In this document: piece by piece, positions 59,591 through 64,000 of the stretch
Layout of the letters: each line of letters opens with the position of its first letter
How positions within the stretch are numbered: the first letter of the stretch is position 1
Position numbers and translations under genes: made by a program
NCBI GenBank assembly: GCA_029582265.1
Contig: CM055816.1
Span: forward strand, 27,014,366-27,078,365
Source: Zoroaster sp. YZ-2022
Taxonomy: Eukaryota > Echinodermata > Asteroidea > Forcipulatida > Zoroasteridae
Direction of reading: 5' to 3'
Length of the DNA: 64,000 nucleotides
Notes under the pieces: model-generated
What the model saw: only the letters and a program-made list of their open reading frames with translations
What the model was told of the DNA's origin: nothing
Databases searched by the model: none

Positions 59591-60628
59591 ATGACGCAGC
59601 AAGTACTCTTGATGTGCGTACTCCATTTCAAAATGATGTTCGTGTTTATAGTACCACTGATATCACAAGCGGTAAGCTTGGGAAGTCAATGTGGTGGGCT
59701 TGCAAACGAATATCTCCCTGCAGATAACCGGGCACTGAAAAACTTCACGTATGCCAAGAAAACTGTACCCTATTACGTCATGTGCGGACGAGACTGTAAC
59801 ATGGATAAGAACTGTAAGTCATTTAACTTCTACAAATGCAATAAACTGTGTGAGTTAAATAACTCCACAAGGGCTGAGTATCCTGAATCATTCGTTGAAG
59901 ATCAAGAGAGTGTGTACTTCGATGAAAATGAAAATACACCTCTCTTATTGCCTGGGATTGATCGCTACAGAAGTTGTAAAGGGCTAATGGAGGCAGGTTA
60001 CCGCACAAGTAGTGTCTACAAGATCTACCCAGACGGATTCAGCGATGGTCTCAAAGTCTATTGTGAAATGGACATTGACGGCGGCGGATGGATTGTGTTT
60101 CAGCGCAGAGAGGACGGCAAATTTGACTTTTATCGTGACTGGAGTGAGTATAAGTCTGGCTTCGGTTGTCTAAGCGGGGAGCATTGGTTAGGGAATGATA
60201 ACTTGGTGAGTCTGACATCTGATAAATCACACGGGACATGGGACCTCCGCATAGATCTCACAGATTGGAGTGACGATACGGCATTCGCGAAATACACGGA
60301 TTTCCAAATCACTGGTGAGAAGTACACACTGAATTATGGCGACTATGTATACGATGTGAGCAGCACTGCTGGTGACTCTCTTGGGCGGCACAAGGGAATG
60401 CACTTCTCAACAAAGGATAATGACAATGATGTGTGGTCAGTGGGGAATTGTGCACAAGGCTATGAAGGAGGCTGGTGGTTTCATGCCTGTCTCCGCTCTG
60501 ACTTAAATGGTCCTTATTACCCAGATGGGCAGTATCAGGGTACCAAAGGCATTACGTGGTATCACTGGCATAACAACTACAATCCTCTCAAAGCATCCAG
60601 CATGAAAATGCGTGAAACAAACATGTAA
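59591..60628 (+). CDS. secreted PAN/apple + fibrinogen C-terminal domain protein
   Basis: Intact 345-aa, single-exon ORF. ATG 59591 is chosen because the frame's upstream extension begins with TTG. Residues 1-27 are a hydrophobic signal peptide (MMFVFIVPLISQA). Residues 34-110 form a PAN/apple domain (MCGRDCNMDKNCKSFNFYKC, CELN; C34, C65, C69, C75, C83, C87). Residues 125-343 are a fibrinogen-related domain: C129/C158 and C287/C300 pairs, GGGWIVFQRREDG, GEHWLGND, calcium-loop DNDNDVW (276-282), GGWWFHACLRSDLNGPYY and WYHWHNNYNPLKASSMKMR. N-glycosylation sites at N51 and N91. The family acts extracellularly as lectins, in pathogen recognition or in cell adhesion; the calcium and ligand-pocket residues look intact. 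The stop TAA overlaps a GTAAGT donor-like string (ACAT|GTAAGT), so splicing to a longer form is possible but not needed. Confidence in identity is high; biological role is inferred. Confidence 0.95.
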   Translation: MTQQVLLMCVLHFKMMFVFIVPLISQAVSLGSQCGGLANEYLPADNRALKNFTYAKKTVPYYVMCGRDCNMDKNCKSFNFYKCNKLCELNNSTRAEYPESFVEDQESVYFDENENTPLLLPGIDRYRSCKGLMEAGYRTSSVYKIYPDGFSDGLKVYCEMDIDGGGWIVFQRREDGKFDFYRDWSEYKSGFGCLSGEHWLGNDNLVSLTSDKSHGTWDLRIDLTDWSDDTAFAKYTDFQITGEKYTLNYGDYVYDVSSTAGDSLGRHKGMHFSTKDNDNDVWSVGNCAQGYEGGWWFHACLRSDLNGPYYPDGQYQGTKGITWYHWHNNYNPLKASSMKMRETNM

Positions 60629-60720
60629 GTACACCAATTAACATTACTGGAAACATACCCGCAATCACCAAACACATCACGCCTATACCTTTATCATTTA
60701 TTTATAAATAATTATAAATA

Positions 60721-60726
60721 AATAAA
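60721..60726 (+). terminator. poly(A) signal of the fibrinogen-related gene
   Basis: AATAAA about 95 nt after the stop codon, the last of an overlapping series in AATAATTATAAATAAATAAA. A suitable 3' end for a short UTR. Confidence 0.6.
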
Positions 60727-61138
60727 ACATATGTTATTATAGGCCTTATATTTTGTGTTAAGGCCAAAAAGGTGTGTTTTTACCCTAATTATTTGTTTAC
60801 AAATAATAATAATAATAATAATAACAGGAGCTGAAAAGGGTATCCATTTATACCCACCTTACTTTTTATAATTATAAATGGAAACACTTAATATTTTGGT
60901 CTTAATTTTGAAAACCTCATATTGAAAGCTAGTTCAGTTTATTTATTTATTTGTAATATTTAACAAAAAATAACGACTTAACAAACTGTTTCACCATTTC
61001 GGAAAATTAAATCTCTTGAGATTAACAGTATAATTGATAGCCTTGACCAAGTCGCATCGGAACGGTTTGGTCGCGTAATTTTGCCCCACAGTGCATGAAT
61101 CCATATGTATACACACTGTATGTACATGTATAATTATG

Positions 61139-61375
61139 TAAATACAGACAATGACCACTCGTTGGATAGATGTACACGTACGTGTCCTGTACAATGTATG
61201 TGTGTTATGTACATAAATACAGACAATGACCACTCGTTGGATAGATGTACATGTACGTGTCCTGTACAATGTATATGTGTTATGTACATATATGTAAATA
61301 CAGACAATGATCACTCGTTGGATAGATGTACATGTACGTGTCCTGTACAATGTATATGTGTTATGTACATATATG
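61139..61375. repeat. three tandem ~76-82-bp units
   Basis: Units start AATACAGACAATGA(C/T)CACTCG at about 61141, 61217 and 61299 and contain the near-palindrome TGTACATGTACGTGTCCTGT-ACA. All six frames stay partly open, giving artefact ORFs on both strands (60991-61551, 61105-61401). Confidence 0.88.
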
Positions 61376-64000
61376 GAAATGAAATGCACAGTGTATGGTG
61401 AATTTCTCGGGCCAGAAATCGGTACGGGATGGAGATACCGTACGATAACAGCCTTGGTCAACGCTATATAATTGATAAAGATTGGATATGGATAACGAGA
61501 AATTAAGTGAATGAGTGCATTGATGATGCAGCTGGATTCATTGCTCTTCAAAATAATGGCACCTACGATAGACTGTTTAACAGTGGTTTTTACAATGTCA
61601 GTGGTTTTACAATGTCACTAACAATAAGGTTGATACATTTCTTACTAAATAGGAAAATATAACTGTACCGGACTTGCCGGTAAAATAGCGAATCATTTGG
61701 GACACGTATATTTAAAAAAAACTAATGTTCTCATCACTTTGGACATTAAGATAGAAGTTTAAATATGAAGTTATCTTGACTGAATTGAAAGCATTTTATG
61801 TTTGTCACGGTACATTATATCATCAGAAATACATAACACTGAATGTACTTGAGATATTTGTCTTGTTAGTTCACTTAATGAAGTTTTCAAAGCTAGGAAT
61901 CATGAAAAAGGCTTTGACCTTTGAGCGATTACACAATAATTCCTTTTGTTTTTCGTAAAATTCCGCACTGGCTTTTCTTGGCCGCTGGAAAGGTTGTGCG
62001 CATTTTTGTTTGGTCATATAGAAAAATATATTTGGTGTTTAAAGTTTGTCTGAATGTAATTGTAATTATAAATGTATGCACTGCACTGAACATGACACAA
62101 TATTTGTAAATGTAATCATATTAGTATCGTAAACACTGGCCCGTAGACTGGGGATCTGTATTTGAGAATGAACCCCCCCCCCCACGCCTTCCCAGACATG
62201 TTGCACTTGCTCTGGTGTTAAACCTAAATATACTTTGAAACATCATTGCGACAAATGTGTAATGAGTTCCATTGGAAAACAAATCTGCAATGTAAGTGTA
62301 CACGTTTGCAAATAACACCCGATTACATGATTACTAAAATATAATCTAAAAACTTACTTTATGTGAAGTTATTTGCTCGTACCAAACATCTAGAGAAATT
62401 ATTCAATGTGAGATTCTGTAAAACGTGAGAAATGTATTACAAATTTGGAATGGATCCATTTTCTACATTTGAATACATGCAAACAAATCTGATAACGTGT
62501 TCGCTATTTTCTCGTTAACGACGAGAATAAACTGAAACTTTCACATTTATTTTATTGTATAAATATCTCTTCATTCTTATAAAGTATGGATGCATTTATA
62601 GACATATTACTAATAGTGTTGTATACAATCTCTTTAAGCCATCCCATCCCTTATTTTCAAACTAGTCTAAGGGTCTAAATCATATATGAATGGTGTGTTT
62701 AGCTTTGTTTAGTGGATTTTACTTACTACAGAAAAAGGTTAATACTAAAATGTGAACAAATAACAGACCATGTAAACAAAATATTAATTAAGGTGATCGT
62801 CCTTGCTCAACCTAATGGATTAGGCCTAACTTGATTTCTGTTATATATTTTATATCCAATAATTGGTTAAATAATTGTCTAATAATAAAAAATAGTTCCA
62901 ATTGCATCTTCCTCCCAGCATATTCACGATGGATATGAACGGTAAAATAATCCCAGTTGAGTTCAGCCGGACGGTAATTTTTCCCCAAACGAGATTACAG
63001 TGAAAGCAGCATCGTTGTATCTGTATGTGGTGAAAATAAATAAATAAATACAATGAATCAACCCGACCTAATTTTTCGATTTGAAAGGACTATCACTAGT
63101 TTATTATTTATTACATGGTCTTATTAACAATTAATAATAATAAATACTTTAAAAAAACTAAACAAATACAAAAGTACAAAAATTCAAACGAAAAAAAATA
63201 CGAAAAAATATGTATATATACAAAAACAAATAAGAGTAATAATACAAAAATTATTTCACATTCTATTAGCCAGTAATTGTTAGCCAGTGACTCAGGCAAA
63301 ATGTTGTGAAATTATATGTCAGCATATCTCTGTCTTAGAAATCTTGACTGAAATCTTTTAAATGAATATTTGAATGTATTTGTAGAAGTTACATATATCC
63401 TAGTCTCTTGTCAACAATTACAATCTGTTGAATTCTTCAGACTTTGAAATGTCCTTGGCAAAGCACCCGTCAATTGATGTGTTTTCTTTTGTACTCTGAT
63501 TCACGTGAGTGTACATACGGGGAAAATGACTGATGAAAAACAAAACATAAGCAGTCTGCAGAATTTAAGCTGTCTTTGTTGACAATGGATTTGAATTGTT
63601 TACAATTTACTTAATTTTTATAATTAAAGTCATTAAAAATATTAATATATTCCATGCTCAAGCGATAATGGTCACTAAAGTTAAACATGTGATTTTAAAT
63701 GAGAAACCATTATAAAATAATTATGAATTGATGACGTAATGTCATAAATTCATTTAAATTTTATATAACCATTCTTATTACCAAACTAAAACAGCATTTC
63801 AAAATTGAAATATATTTTCCAGGTAAACTCACTTTGAGCACGGAATATCAATCTTTGAGAACAATCGTTGTAATTAAAGAAAATTGCCTGTACATAACGC
63901 ATTGATGTTATTAATTAGCTGTCAGAGGCCATCCACAATTTCAGACATTTTCAAAGGAGAATAATGGACGTGTTTGGCAATTTTTGTCTTGAAAATGCTG
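61376..64000. other. no recognisable feature
   Basis: AT-rich sequence without exon-like ORFs, TIRs or tandem arrays beyond short AT microsatellites. Short minus-strand frames (62121-62318, 62850-63053, 63111-63299) are compositionally random. Confidence 0.55.

Overview
The window is eukaryotic: spliced exons with GT/AG borders, AT-rich non-coding DNA, frequent TAGGCCTA-type words, many terminal-inverted-repeat (TIR) elements, LINE 3' ends and tRNA-derived SINE fragments. A PAN/apple plus fibrinogen-C secreted protein, a CARF (ALS2CR8) domain gene, a THAP domain and the overall repeat style suggest a marine invertebrate, most likely a deuterostome (echinoderm, hemichordate or cephalochordate). 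The species cannot be named from sequence alone.

Left part (1-9.2 kb). A 17-bp minisatellite runs off the left edge. Two minus-strand genes follow. A CARF/ALS2CR8-domain gene has six recognisable exons between 4899 and 509, but its frame is broken at several points. The 5' end of TOMM70 (mitochondrial import receptor) has exon 1 at 8946-9179 and exon 2 at 5452-5625; the remaining exons were not found, and exon 1 carries two compensating frame changes. The introns hold two PIF/Harbinger-like MITEs, a 41-bp foldback and an inverted-repeat element.

Middle part (9.2-57 kb). This is almost wholly repeats. A 3.6-kb segment (9.25-12.96 kb) recurs at 49.53-53.08 kb, and a 1.4-kb segment ending in a LINE 3' end occurs at 48.15-49.53 and 53.94-55.39 kb. 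Between 17.9 and 47.5 kb lie at least five direct copies of one long mosaic repeat with its own internal minisatellites. The copies differ by large deletions, minisatellite expansion and nested insertions: a 5.1-kb block at 32.37-37.48 kb, a LINE 3' end at 37.66 kb, a 2.4-kb block at 41.05-43.44 kb and hAT-like MITEs. Inside the 2.4-kb block is a 701-bp TTAA-flanked TIR element carrying an intact 111-aa THAP-domain ORF. A ~730-bp imperfect hairpin lies at 14.85-15.58 kb.

Right part (57-64 kb). Tandem repeats lead to the one clearly intact gene: a single-exon secreted PAN/apple + fibrinogen-related protein (59591-60628, +) with CCAAT and TATA boxes upstream and a poly(A) signal downstream. The last ~2.6 kb shows nothing recognisable.

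The genes do not form a pathway. The window reads as three unrelated loci around a repeat-rich interval with evident recent duplication and nested insertion.
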